From positions 15,335,501 to 15,399,500 of the forward strand of contig JBAIAC010000030.1 in assembly GCA_037349315.1 (NCBI GenBank): a DNA stretch of 64,000 nucleotides, read 5' to 3'. How positions within the stretch are numbered: position 1 is the stretch's first letter; every line of letters begins with the position of its first letter. Shown one piece after another: positions 1-10,508 of the stretch. Position numbers and translations under genes: made by a program. Source of the stretch: Chelydra serpentina. Taxonomy: Eukaryota; Chordata; Testudines; Chelydridae. A model generated the notes under the pieces. The model did no database searches, was not told where the DNA came from, and saw only the letters and a list, made by a program, of their open reading frames with translations.

Positions 1-637
1 GAAATCAATGGAAGTTAGGAGCCTAAATATCTTTGTGAATCTGGGCCTTGGTACCATGATGACACACAAGTCAGGTATTATTTTACAGAGGCCAAATATC
101 CACATGAACACTTAGTTCATATATGTAACATTATTAAAATAATACTTCGTATGATTCCTTTATACTTCAAGTGTTGTCAATGCCATCAGTAGAGACGCAG
201 GGAGAGATGATTTGGGGCATCTGTTCCAAATTTTTATATCTTTTCCTCTTCTTTGAGTATCATCTCCAGCTGGGGTTGAGGAGACAGCCAGTCTGCTGGG
301 AGAGGAACCTCCAGCTGTTCCTTTGCCAAGATGTAAATTTCTTGCTCACATCCTTTTTCCTGCCCAAGAATGTCCACTTAACCAGCTGATAGTCCACTTG
401 ATTTTGTTGATATCTGGCTGAGGCGTCCCTTTGCCTTTTGTCTTTGAGGAACTGGTTTGTGCCTGCTTTTCTAAAGTTAGAACAAGTCTCAGCCATAACA
501 TAAAATAGAATTTTATAATTTTACATACAATGTTGCCACGAATATTTTACCAGGATAATAAGGATCAGCAAATTACGAATTTTCAAATGATACCTACAAG
601 GCATACTTTGTACAACTTTTATCATAGTCTTGTAAAA
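1..637. other. No recognised gene or repeat
   Basis: AT-rich unique-looking sequence. Short open frames on both strands have no recognisable domain. The end of the stretch runs into the CR1 fragment without a visible boundary. Confidence 0.5.
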
Positions 638-1136
638 AGAGTGAACATAAGGAAAGATGTGGACAGATTGGAGAAAGTCCAGAGAAAAGAAACAAAAATG
701 ATTCAAGGTCTAGAAGACATGCATGACCTATGAGGGAAGATTGAAAAAAAACCTGGGTTTGTTTAGTCTGCAGAAGAGAAGACTGAGGGGGGACATGATA
801 ACAGTTTTCAAGTACATAAAAGGCTGTTGCAAAGACAAGGGAGAAAAATTGTTCTCTTTAACCTCTGAGGATAGGACAAGAAGCAATGGGCTTAAATTGC
901 AGCAAGAGCAGTTTAGGTTGGACATTAGGAAAAACTTAACTGACAGGACAGTTAAGCACTGGAATAAATTGCCTAGGGAGGTTGTGGAATCTCCATATTG
1001 GAGATTCTTAAGAGAAGTTTAGACAAACACCTGTCAGAGATGGCCTAGATAATACTTAGTCCTGCTTTGAGTGCAGGGGGCTGGACTAAATGACCTCTCA
1101 AGGTTCCTTCTAGTCCTACACTTTTATGATTCTATA
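638..1136 (+). mobile_element. CR1 LINE 3' fragment (subfamily A)
   Basis: This is a 5'-truncated CR1 retroelement. In two frames it encodes the C-terminal region of CR1 ORF2: [16 protein letters not shown] at about 660-715, then [16 protein letters not shown] and [11 protein letters not shown] up to about 1000. A frameshift near 720-760 breaks the frame. The 3' untranslated part reads CTGGACTAAATGACCTCTCA and the copy ends in the CR1-type octamer tail TATGATTCTAT at 1135. The same subfamily tail recurs at 57118-57283 (+) and 41298-41450 (-). It is a dead copy without an RT core. Confidence 0.88.
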
Positions 1137-1683
1137 GGGATACAGATTGTCACAGAGAGTTGTTGGTCAGAGCTGACACACCACATACTAGTGGAGGGCT
1201 CCAAGGGCTGGTTTTATGGAAGAGGGAGGATACGAGCTCCACTTTAACTCTGAGGGACCAGAGGACATCTACCTTAGATAAGCCCAAATTGGAAACCCAG
1301 ATCCAGCCCCACAAAATAACACAGCCTGAACTCGGAAAAAGTTTGGATCCAGATCCAGACTCCACTCCTCAGAACCAGCTTTAACCCTCAGCTATTAATT
1401 CAGTGAGGAAAAAATTTAATTTTGAAAGCTAATTTTTAAAAAAAAATCCCCCTTCCCCTTGTGTGGACTACCAGGTGCATGGTTTGGGGTAAGCTACTGC
1501 ACTCTGCTGGAATTGGTGAGCGGAGTGTGGTGGATCTTCCATTCTCCTGCTAGTTCACCACTCATTCAGCTGAGCGAGTGCAGGAGGTGTCATAATTGTT
1601 TGCTGGCATTCGCAAGGGGGAAGATGGGAGGGAACTGGGCCTCAGGTAGGCATCTCTGAAGCTTAATACCTGCTGGGCTATCC
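1137..1683. other. No recognised gene or repeat
   Basis: Unique-looking sequence after the CR1 tail. I see nothing coding. Confidence 0.45.
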
Positions 1684-1803
1684 CCGGGGACTAGGGTGAC
1701 CAGATGTCCCGATTTTGGGGTCTTTGTCTTATATAGGCTCCTATTACCCCCCACCCCCTGTCCCGATTTTTCACATTTGCTGTCTGGTCACCCTACCGGG
1801 GAC
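1684..1803. mobile_element. hAT-type MITE with 8-bp target duplication (family M1, copy 1)
   Basis: A 104-bp element at 1692-1795 has terminal inverted repeats TAGGGTGACCAGA / TCTGGTCACCCTA. It is flanked by a perfect 8-bp direct repeat, CCGGGGAC, at 1684-1691 and 1796-1803. An 8-bp duplication with TAG/CAG-type ends is the signature of the hAT superfamily. The interior contains two copies of TCCCGATTTT and has no coding capacity. A second copy in the opposite orientation lies at 44732-44847. Confidence 0.9.
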
Positions 1804-2051
1804 GGTGTAGCTTACACAAAACCCTTTGCTCAGGGCTGTGCCTAAAGGCACAATCTTAAGTGAATAATGGCATTAAAGTAATTGATATAATTTCCAGACT
1901 TCAATTAACATAGCTCAGATTGATACAATATATTCTAACCCAAAAGCCTGTTCAAACTTCAAATGATATTATACAAAATACCACTATTTTAATAATTATG
2001 ATAGGATGAATAATAATAAAGACGATGATAGCATTCTCTCTGCCATTAGAC

Positions 2052-2271
2052 TTCTAGAACAGGGGTTCTCAAACTGGGGGTCAGGACCTCTCAGGTTATT
2101 ATGTGGGGGGTCGCGAGCCTCCAACCCAAACCCCGCTTTGCCTCCAGCATTTATAATGGTGTTAAACATATAAAAAAGTGTTTTTAATTCATAAGGGGGG
2201 GGGTCTCAATCATAGGCTTGCTATGTGAAAGGGGCCACCAGTACGAAAGTTTGAGAACCACTGTTCTAGAA
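2052..2271. mobile_element. hAT-Charlie-like MITE with perfect 8-bp target duplication
   Basis: The 204-bp element at 2060-2263 begins CAGGGGTTCTCAAACT and ends AGTTTGAGAACCACTG, giving 16-bp imperfect terminal inverted repeats. The flanks carry TTCTAGAA at 2052-2059 and 2264-2271. The ends resemble the Charlie/MER5 group known from mammals. It is non-autonomous with no open frame. Confidence 0.92.
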
Positions 2272-3515
2272 TATTTATATAACCATTGCACATAAAGGGC
2301 AGAAGTAGTTTGGGCCCCATTGTGCAAGGCCCTATAATTTTCTCTCTCTTTCTATAAATATATAAATAAAGGTGTCTGCCTTCCTGCTTGTATCCTGATT
2401 GGCCCGACTGCATGATCACACAACAGAACCTTTGTTACCTTTCTCAGTTGAGTTATTTATACATTGGGATACTTACCTAGACGCTGCTTCCTCTGCTGCT
2501 ATTCTTTCACCATCTGTTCTAAAGCACACACACATTGCAATTGTTGTGTACTGTATACATATATTAAATATATATTCCAGTATTGTGGACTACTTTATAT
2601 GCCAATACTTTGCACTTTCTCAGACAGATTCTAATTTCAACCAAACCAGTGTAAAATCCAGAATAACTCAGTTGATTTGAAGTTAATCTGAGAAATCCTG
2701 TCTCCACTGAAGTCAATGAGAGTTTCCATGCTGACTTGAATAGGGGCAGGCTACTGCTTAGTGGATTTATTCCAGATTTTCCTAGATGTTAGACTGATCA
2801 GAATTTAGCCCGTTGTTTTGACCTTTCAGTAATATGTATTTTTCATGTACAGACTGTACTAAAATAGCACCATAAAGTATAAGCAATTATCTTAATAAAT
2901 TATTTCAAAAGCTGGAATTGAGAGAAAAGAATATATGCCACTAAGCAAACACTTTTTTCCCGTTTTTCTTTTTTGTTCTCCTACATAAAGTATATTAGCG
3001 TAGCTGGCTTTGGTTAACTATAACATACTGTAATGCCCACAGACTGAATCAGCATGTTCATTTTTCACAATGGATATTTTGCGTGGGTTCTGCTCACAGA
3101 AGGAAGAACAGGTATTCAAAATCAAGGTGGAAAAATACTCAAGGCACAAAAATAGTATGGTGGCTTTCTCTCTGCCATTAGACTTCTTGAAACATCACTT
3201 CACTAGACACTATTCCCTATAATCAAAATTCACAATTAAAATGGTAGATTTCCAAAGAAATGTATACACATACAAATAATTACTGGATTTCACTCACATG
3301 AATCAATTTTCCTTGAATGCTAGTTACTAGCATACAATTACTCTGGCCTTTTCACTCTTGCGTGTAACAAGTGCTGTTAATATGAGTTCTCTGTGCCATA
3401 AATTATCATCCAAGATGTGCTTATGCCAGGATACAGCTAATAGTTTGAAATTTACCAGTCTGACTTCTCGCCACTCCCAACCTGTAGTATATGATCATTA
3501 TGTCACATGGTACAC
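2272..3515. other. No recognised gene
   Basis: Mostly AT-rich unique sequence. The motif CTCTCTGCCATTAGACTTCT, seen just left of the preceding MITE, recurs here at about 3168-3187. Weak tracts such as GAAGTCAATGAGAG near 2711 resemble the core of the amniote foldback repeats seen elsewhere in the window. Confidence 0.4.
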
Positions 3516-4045
3516 TTGAGGAAGGGATGTCCCATGGTTAGAACACTAGTCAGAGACCTGGGTTCAATTCCTTGTTCCATACCAAACTTCCTGTGTGACC
3601 TTTGGCCGGTGGTTCTCAACAGTGGTCCACCGCTTCTTCAGGGAAAGCCCCTGGCATGCTGGGCCAGTTTGTTGACCTGCTGCATTTGCAGGTTCAGCCG
3701 GCTTGCCGCTCCAGGCCAATGGGGGCTGTGGGACGCAGCGCTGGCCGAGGGATGTGCTGTCGGCTGGAGCGGTGAACCGCGGCCAGTGGGAGCCAGGACC
3801 AGCTGAACCTGTGGACGCGGCAGGTCAACAAACCGGCCCGGCGCGCCAGGGGCTTTCCCTGAAGAAGAGGTGGACCACAGTTGAGAACCACCGCCTTAGG
3901 CAAATCATTTAGCCTCTCTGTGCTTCAGTTCCCCATCTGTAAAACTGGGATATAGCACTCAGAGAGGTGTTATCAGGATAAATACCTTAAAGATTGTCAG
4001 GTACTGTGATGCTATAGCGATGGGGCCATATAAGTACCTAATATC
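3516..4045 (+). repeat. MIR (CORE-SINE) copy, split by a DNA transposon
   Basis: The left half (about 3532-3598) reads like the MIR core: GACCTGGGTTCAATTCC, then CTGTGTGACCTTTGGC. The right half (3902 to about 4045) continues with AAATCATTTAGCCTCTCTGTGCTTCAGTTCCCCATCTGTAAAA-type sequence. Removing 3607-3893 and one copy of the flanking duplication restores a contiguous MIR. MIR is an ancient tRNA-derived SINE shared by amniotes. Confidence 0.85.
3599..3901. mobile_element. hAT-type foldback MITE nested in a MIR
   Basis: The 287-bp element at 3607-3893 starts CGGTGGTTCTCAACAGTGGT and ends with ACAGTTGAGAACCACCG. The inverted arms extend well beyond the termini: AGGGAAAGCCCCTGGC near 3640 pairs with GCCAGGGGCTTTCCCT near 3845. 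The target duplication is CCTTTGGC (3599-3606) against CCTTAGGC (3894-3901), seven of eight matching. GC content is far above the surroundings. Short ORFs across it are shadows of the palindrome. Confidence 0.9.
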
Positions 4046-5480
4046 AATAGACTTCAGAGGAGGATCAGTAATGATTGTAACTGATCCTGCAGGGACTAAT
4101 ACGGCAAAACTCCCATTTCATTCAAAATGCAGTATGCATGAATAGGAAAGCAATGATAAGATACAGTGTAAAGGAAGGTGCATACTCCATGCACAATCCT
4201 GTCAAGCTATCTGGCATTACTAAATTACTAAAACCTAATTAGTAAGCATGCCCACTGCTCATATTACAATAGTGTTCTAGCCATGCCCCTACAAACCCCA
4301 TTTCAAAGGGTTTCTAACGCTCTTTCAACAAAAAAAAACAAACAGAACACACCCCTGCGCTGAAACAGTAGACTTCAGACAAAATTATTTTATATGTTTT
4401 CATAACAACAAATAGACAAAACCAAGCAACTTGGTGTTGAACATAATGGGGAGATGGCAGTGGGGGGGCTATAGTGCTTGTGCAATAGTCACTGAACCTA
4501 CCGCTAACGGCCACTTCCAGGAGGCAATCACCTATCTTAACACACCCCCAAGGTTTTGGCACAATTGCCCTTATCCTGTATTTAGAGATCATAACTACTG
4601 TAAGTGGGTTTTGCTGGCTCTGTGGTTATTTGCTTAAATCAGGCTTCATTGCTTTTTCTTTTCAACAGACTACATCTTAGCATAGAGAAACAACTCAGCA
4701 GGGTGACAGACACCTTCGGCATTTAAAAAAAGACTGTCTTCTATATCGTGTGGAGTGTCTGCATGTGCAGGTGGGAAATTCCGCAGCCAGTTCTCCATAC
4801 AGAATTGTTTCTGTAAGAGTGCAATGACAAAGAGTAATAGGTGATGTGCTTTCCACATGGCCCCATGTAGGGTGATGGTGACTGGTCACACATCCCTGGA
4901 GGAGCCCAGAAGCTGCTCACTACACATTTGGATGGTGCAGATTGCTCCCCTTCAGCTCCCCCCAGCTTTGGTCCATAGGTTGATTCATGCTCGGGGTGGG
5001 CAGGGGAGGGGATGTACCTGTTTCCTCCCTGCCTACTTTCAAGTAATTTGCTCCCTGGAGGGAACATGGACTGAGCAAAACTTGCTCATAGATACTTGTT
5101 ATAGTGGAGGGGCAGCTTTGCTATACTTAAGGCTGAGAGTCAGTTACTTTTTAAAACACAACTATTCTAAGTGTTCTCAAATCCACATGCTAATGCAAAT
5201 GATTTGACATTGGTTGTGCCGTTTGGTGGTGATGGCTAGCGTTAGTAGTCCAAATCAGTTTTTTTTTTAAAGTTACCTGGTTCTTCTAACAGATTTGCAC
5301 ACGCCTAGGGCTTAGAATATGGTTGCATTGCCTGGGTGGTATTTTTCCTTGTTTTCTGAGGTTTACCTTTTTGTTACCTTAACTCTTCATTTCTTGATTG
5401 TCAGAGATTCAGGTTTAGCCTCTCTCCAGACTCTGGTGGGCATTACACACAACTGGGCAATCTTAACTCTGTGTTAATAA
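4046..5480. other. No recognised gene or repeat
   Basis: Unique-looking sequence. Frames of 60-116 codons at 4314-5207 overlap each other on both strands without a common domain, as expected by chance. Confidence 0.4.
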
Positions 5481-5481
5481 A

Positions 5482-5935
5482 GTGTTTGCTCATTTAATTG
5501 TGATAAGCCCTTGCCTAGCCACTCTGCCTGCAAATCCAAATAAGCACCTTTGTGCTTTCTCCCATGTTTCCCCTCACGCTTGGGAGGCGCGCCCCATAAA
5601 CATCTACAAAGCTACCTCATTATCCTCCTTCAAAACTCTCCTTTGCTATATTGCCTACAAAATACTTGACAACAGTTAGACTGCAGTGCTAACATGCTGA
5701 TACCAGAGCCTATCATCCTGACCAGTATTGTCTTGTTGCCTTGTACTCACTGGTCTGTCTGTATCAATCTGTTGTTTATTGTCTTATACATGGATTGTAA
5801 AATCTTAAAGGGCAGGGACCATCTTTTTGTTCTGCGTTTGTACAGCATCGCACACAGTGGGATCTTGGTCCATGACTGGGGCTCCTAGGTGCTCTGGTGA
5901 TACAAATAGTAAATAATAAATAGATAAATAATCAC
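5482..5935 (+). repeat. L3/CR1-like ancient LINE 3' region
   Basis: The segment has the layout of an old amniote LINE 3' end: TCCTTCAAAACTCTCCTTTG near 5626, GGGCAGGGACCATCTTTTTG near 5811, a TACAGCATCGCACACAGTGG block, GGTCCATGACTGGGGCTCC, and an AATAAATAGATAAAT tail. Related tails occur at 37222-37297, 54690-54995 and 58925-59045. The exact family (L3 or another CR1-clade element) cannot be settled by eye. Confidence 0.65.
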
Positions 5936-7604
5936 CCAGCAAGGGACAAGAGCTCTATTGGTCGAATCCTGCACTTTATTCCCACTGACTTCAAAGAAAT
6001 AAAAAGTGCTGACTCAGGCTCTTTTGATAACTCATCCTTCCACCCAACTTCATTTACCCACAAGGTGAAAATAAGCATTGCTTATTAATTCTCAGATAAT
6101 TGCCAACATTATTAGCCTTCAGCATTTTTTAAAACAGGAATGCAGCCATTGGCAAGGCATGGCGTTCCAATTTTCAGTTGACCAGTTTTACAACATAACT
6201 ATGAAGCCAGTTTTTAGCCTGAGAAAAACCACTTTAGCCAAATTTAATTAAAATCAGTTTGAACATTTGTGTGTCACTTTGTGATTCAACATGATTTTTT
6301 GTTATCAGACTAACAAAAAAACCCTGACTTTTAAAATAGTTCTTGAGCACTTCATTCTTATTTGGAATTAGCCCATTTTAGACACTATGCTATTTAAACT
6401 CTACTTCCACATACTGGTCTCGAGGTCTTTCCTTGCAGCCACCATCTTTTAACTGGAAAAAAGAGAGGATACGAGTCTAGAAGTCAGTTATGTCACTGCT
6501 GTATAATGTGAGGAACTCCTTCAATTTTTTACTCTCACTAGGATTCAGTCATTATCTCAACAGAACTTCCAGCTTGAGATTTTTTTTACAGGTGACAAGG
6601 GGATTTATACAAACAACTTCTATTAATTTTAGAGCCTACTTGGCTCTAAAAATCTCAAGGGCCAGAGAGCAAGAGACTAAGGCTAGAACATTAGTTTAAA
6701 GTAAAGAGAAGTCCAAGCTGCCATGGTCATATCAGATCTGAACTTCTCCAAAGTTTGTTGGTGTTCAGTTCCAGATGTTTGGCTTCATGCCATCTCTAGT
6801 TTAAAGTAGCTTTTTGTATTCAACTGTCTATACTTCTGAGTCTAAATATACTGCATCTTGTTGTTTTGTAAGTAGAGTATATACATGTTAACTGTGTGTC
6901 ATGTAGCAGTTACTATAATGCATTTTAAAATGATTTTTATTAAAGAATCAGCACAATGGAATACAACACAGATGAATTAGCCTGTTCTAAAATATGGCAA
7001 TAATAGGCACATCCAAAAGGATAAATAAGAGCTGTTTGTTGAAAACTGTGCTACCCTGATTCCACTGGAACAGCAGTATAAACATCCTAAAATGGGAATT
7101 AACGAGAGGGTAGGAATCCAAACCAATACATATGACAATAATCAAAAGTAACAGGACTCATGGGAGCACTGAAAAGGGCACTGGGCAGAACAGATCACCA
7201 GAAGAACACAGAATGTGAGGGATGCCAAAGGCTCAAAAGACCAATACACACAGAAAGAAAAGTGTTGGAGAGGAGACATAGGAAAACCCGTGGAATAGAT
7301 CATGAATATACAATCCACTGAAAAAGCATTTTAAACATATTTTCCACATGAGGAAGATTTATTGAAAATACTGTACATATCTGTAGAGATGGCACGAACA
7401 GGTCTGGAAAAATTCTGGGACTTTTACACATAGAATGCCCATAAACATAGAAGTCTTTGGAGAGCTCTGGATAAGGCAGATGTTTCTCTTACTGCTCGCT
7501 TTCTGAGCTCCTTGTTTTTGAAGTGCCCTCTCCAATTACCCATGCCCTCAAATTGGTATGTCTATGGATGTTGTCATAGAGTCAAGAACTAATATTACTA
7601 AACA
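5936..7604. other. No recognised gene or repeat
   Basis: AT-rich, unique-looking. I see no coding or repeat signature. Confidence 0.4.
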
Positions 7605-7730
7605 TTTTTTATATAGCACTTTCAATGTCCAAAGCAGTGGGCACACTAATTAACCCGCACAACACCCCAGGGATGGAGGGGGGTAACTTATTATCCCCTC
7701 TTGAAATACAGAGACATCATGGGTGGTTGG
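7605..7730 (-). repeat. MIR/L3-like ancient fragment
   Basis: The stretch TATAGCACTTTCAATGTCCA, then CACAACACCCCAGGGATGG and TTATTATCCCCTCTTGAAA parallels the segment that precedes the MIR antisense core in other copies of this window (compare 47740-47877). It is degraded, and ends near the GC-rich block that follows. Confidence 0.5.
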
Positions 7731-8130
7731 TGAACATCCGGCTGGGGTAGGCTAGCCCCCGGCCAGGCCCCTCCTCCCCAGCCCGAGGACCTGCCCAATT
7801 CCTCTGCTGGAGCCCTCCTTCCCCACAGCCACCACCCAGCCCTGGGCATCCCAGCCCCCAAGCACAGGGCGGGCAGCCCCAGTGCCTCCAGCCATGCCCC
7901 CTGAGTGCCAGGCAATGTGGCCCCAGTGCCCGGGGCCCCCCATTACTGGGCAACCCCAGCCCATCCCCAGCACACTGCTTCCCTGAAGAGGAGCAGCCTG
8001 TCTGGGCTGGGGCTAAGGGGGAAGGGCAGGCAGGGCTTCAGGGAGGAGCATGGGTGGGCACAGACTTTCCCAGCCACACCGGGCTGTTTGGAGAGGCACA
8101 GCCTTCCCAAGCCTAGTTGATGCGCTGCCC
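7731..8130. other. GC-rich block, probably a dispersed repeat of unknown class
   Basis: About 400 bp of strikingly GC-rich sequence (GGCTAGCCCCCGGCCAGG and similar) stands in an AT-rich background. Several overlapping frames of 70-87 codons exist on both strands, which reflects low stop-codon density in GC-rich DNA. No domain is recognisable. The block interrupts a MIR/L3-like context, so it may be an insertion, but I see no clean terminal repeats or target duplication. Confidence 0.45.
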
Positions 8131-9078
8131 ATGAGAGACATTGAGACAAAAGATTAAACCCATAAAATGAATCCCTGCCAGAGCTAGCATTGGAAGTCAG
8201 GCCCACCAGGGCCCGCCTGTGCTCATTCCTTCAGACAACCTTTTAAAGGTTTGAGTGACATATGTTAATTTCTAAACAACCATCACTGCAAAGTCTGTGT
8301 TTGGCGCCACTGCAAGCCTGCTGGTGCATATGTAGACATGCCAGACGTCTGGGTGTTCCGACCCTAGGAATTTATGGCTCTTTCACTTCCAGAAGGACTC
8401 TAATATTTCTCCAAGGGTAACATTTTAGGGATAATTTTTCTACCTCTTTACTAACTCTTATTACACTCATTTATGAGTCACAAAGGGAGTTAATTGAATG
8501 TTGACATTTTATTATTGATACAATGATAGTTTTGAGCGTTCCAATTTTTAAAAAATGTATTTGTAACTGCGTTTTGGACTTTGATACCCTGGTAAGCTAT
8601 ACAGTTCACAAAGCTTCTCTTTTATGCAAGCGTGGTCTGCCCATAACTTGATGAATGTATTGCCAGATTGAAAAGGAAACAATCTGGAGTATGGCAAAAA
8701 CTGAGAAGGCTCATATGATTTGAATTAAGCTCAGATAATAGCCATACTTGGCTCATCGGAGTTTGGATGGAGAGTCTGAAATTCTCTTGAGATGTTTCTC
8801 AACTTAACAAGAGCTACAACTGACTACTCATTTTAAACAAGAAGAAAAAAAAATCCAACCTGTTTAAAGACTTCATTGGAGTCTATAGGCCCCATCAGAG
8901 TTGATTTCCTTTGTAGATACATAGACAGACTAGCCATTACCCCTTTATTAAAATTTAACTGGCAATTTACACAAGCAACTGCAGCAACAGCATACGCAAT
9001 TAAGATAACTGCACCTGCAAATGAGCTCTACATTTGCAAGCATGTTATTTGTCCTCACATAAATCTAGAAATCCTATA
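8131..9078. other. No recognised gene or repeat
   Basis: AT-rich unique-looking sequence leading to the 5' truncation point of the CR1 copy. Confidence 0.4.
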
Positions 9079-9858
9079 GGAGTGGTTGATACGCTGGAGG
9101 GTAGGGATAGGATACACAGGGACCTAGACAAATTAGAGGATTGGGCCAAAAGAAATATAATGAGGTTCAACAAGGACAAGTGCAGAGTCCTGCACTTAGG
9201 ACGGAAGAATCCCATGCACTGCTACAGACTAGGGACTGAATGGCTGGGCAGCAGTTCTGCAGAAAAGGACCTAGGGGTTACGGTGGACGAAAAGCTGAAT
9301 ATGAGTCAACAGTGTGCCCTTGTTGCCAAGAAGGCTAATGGCATTTTGGGTTGTATAAGTAGGGGCATTTCCAGCAAATTGAGGGACGTGATCATTCCCC
9401 TATATTCGGCACTGGTGAGGCCTCATTTGGAGTACTGTGTCCAGTTTTGGGCCCCACACTACAAGAAGAATGTGGATAAATTGGAAAGAGTCCAGCGGAG
9501 GATAACAAAAATGATTAGGGGGCTGGAGCACATGACTTATGAGGAGAGGCTGAGGGAACTGGGATTGTTTAGCCTGCAGAAGAGAAGAATGAGGGGGGAT
9601 TTGATAGCTGCTTTCAACTACCTAAAAGGGGGTTCCAAAGAGGATGGATCTAGACTGTTCTCAGTGGTAGAAGATGACAGAACAAGGAATAATGGTTTCA
9701 AGTTGCAGAGGGGGAGGTTTAGGTTGGATATTAGGAAAATCTTTTTCACTAGTAGGGTGGTGAAGAACTGGAATGGGTTACCTAGGGAAGTGGTGGAATC
9801 TCATTCCTTAGAGGTTTTTAAGGTCAGGCTTGACAAAGCCCTGGCTGGGATGATTTAG
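9079..9858 (+). pseudogene. CR1 ORF2 protein, C-terminal fragment
   Basis: CR1 ORF2 encodes an endonuclease and a reverse transcriptase used for target-primed insertion. This copy retains about 260 codons, starting at [16 protein letters not shown]; in CR1 proteins this follows the FADD active-site box directly, so the catalytic aspartates are missing. Visible CR1 hallmarks in order are [26 protein letters not shown], the [12 protein letters not shown] block, [35 protein letters not shown], and [15 protein letters not shown] near the end. The frame is intact to its natural TAG stop. An upstream in-frame ATG at 9034 lies in unique flanking DNA and is not the element's start. The product cannot be active. 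The alternative, a functional host gene, is very unlikely. Confidence 0.9.
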
Positions 9859-9942
9859 TTGGGGTTGGTCCTGCTTTGAGCAGGGGGTTGGACTAGATGA
9901 CCTCCTGAGGTCCTTTCCAACCCTGAGATTCTATGATTCTAT
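9079..9942 (+). mobile_element. CR1 LINE, 5'-truncated (subfamily B)
   Basis: An 864-bp CR1 copy with the coding region at 9079-9858 and a short 3' untranslated segment. The latter contains GGTTGGTCCTGCTTTGAGCA and GGACTAGATGACCTCCTGAG and ends in the classic CR1 repeat GATTCTATGATTCTAT at 9942. CR1 elements have no poly(A) tail and are usually 5'-truncated, as here. The lack of stops suggests a relatively young copy. Confidence 0.93.
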
Positions 9943-10221
9943 CCAAGTATCCAGTAAAATACATATTTTAAAGCAGTGCCTACTTAAGTCTATTCCTTTC
10001 AGTAAGTTTTCTTGTGATGATATTGGCATTGACTTTGCTGCAAGATCAGAGTTTATGTACAGAGTTTATGCTCAATGCAGCTGAGGAATGACCCTAAGCC
10101 ATCTTTCCACTACCCAGATCCAGGTTTAGCTGGTGGCTGAATGTCTCCCCTTCCCCAGTCTAACTTAGAGCAACTGCTGTGCAGCTGTAAGTTACTCTGA
10201 TTGCAGCAATTTCATAGGGAA

Positions 10222-10508
10222 CATGTATACTGGAATCAAAGACCCGTCACACGGCCATGGCTGGCCCAGGTCAGCTGACTCGGGCTTGCAGAGATCAGGC
10301 TGCAGGGCTATAAATTGCTGGGTAAACATTTGGGCTCTGGCTAGAGCCTGGGCTCTGGAACCCAGACAGGAGGGAGCATCCCAGAGCCCAGCTCCTCAGC
10401 CTGAATATCTACACTGCAATTAAACAGTCCCACAGCCCAAGCCCCACAAGCCCGAGTCAGCTGACCTGGGTCAGCTGCAGGTGTTTAGTTGCAGTGTAGA
10501 CATAACCA
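10222..10508. mobile_element. Foldback (MITE-like) element
   Basis: Long imperfect inverted arms: GGCCCAGGTCAGCTGACTCG at 10263-10282 pairs with CGAGTCAGCTGACCTGGG at 10453-10470, and GAGCCTGGGCTCTGG pairs with CCAGAGCCCAGCTC near the centre. The outer right end, TTGCAGTGTAGACATAACC, matches the degraded left end GTATACTGGAATC in inverse. I recall similar abundant TCTACACTGCAA-ended repeats from turtle genomes. There is no coding capacity, and the superfamily is uncertain. Confidence 0.75.

Noticed and set aside
3507..3912. Three overlapping frames of 69-99 codons
   Set aside because: They lie on the foldback hAT element inside a MIR; the same-looking peptides on both strands come from the inverted arms.
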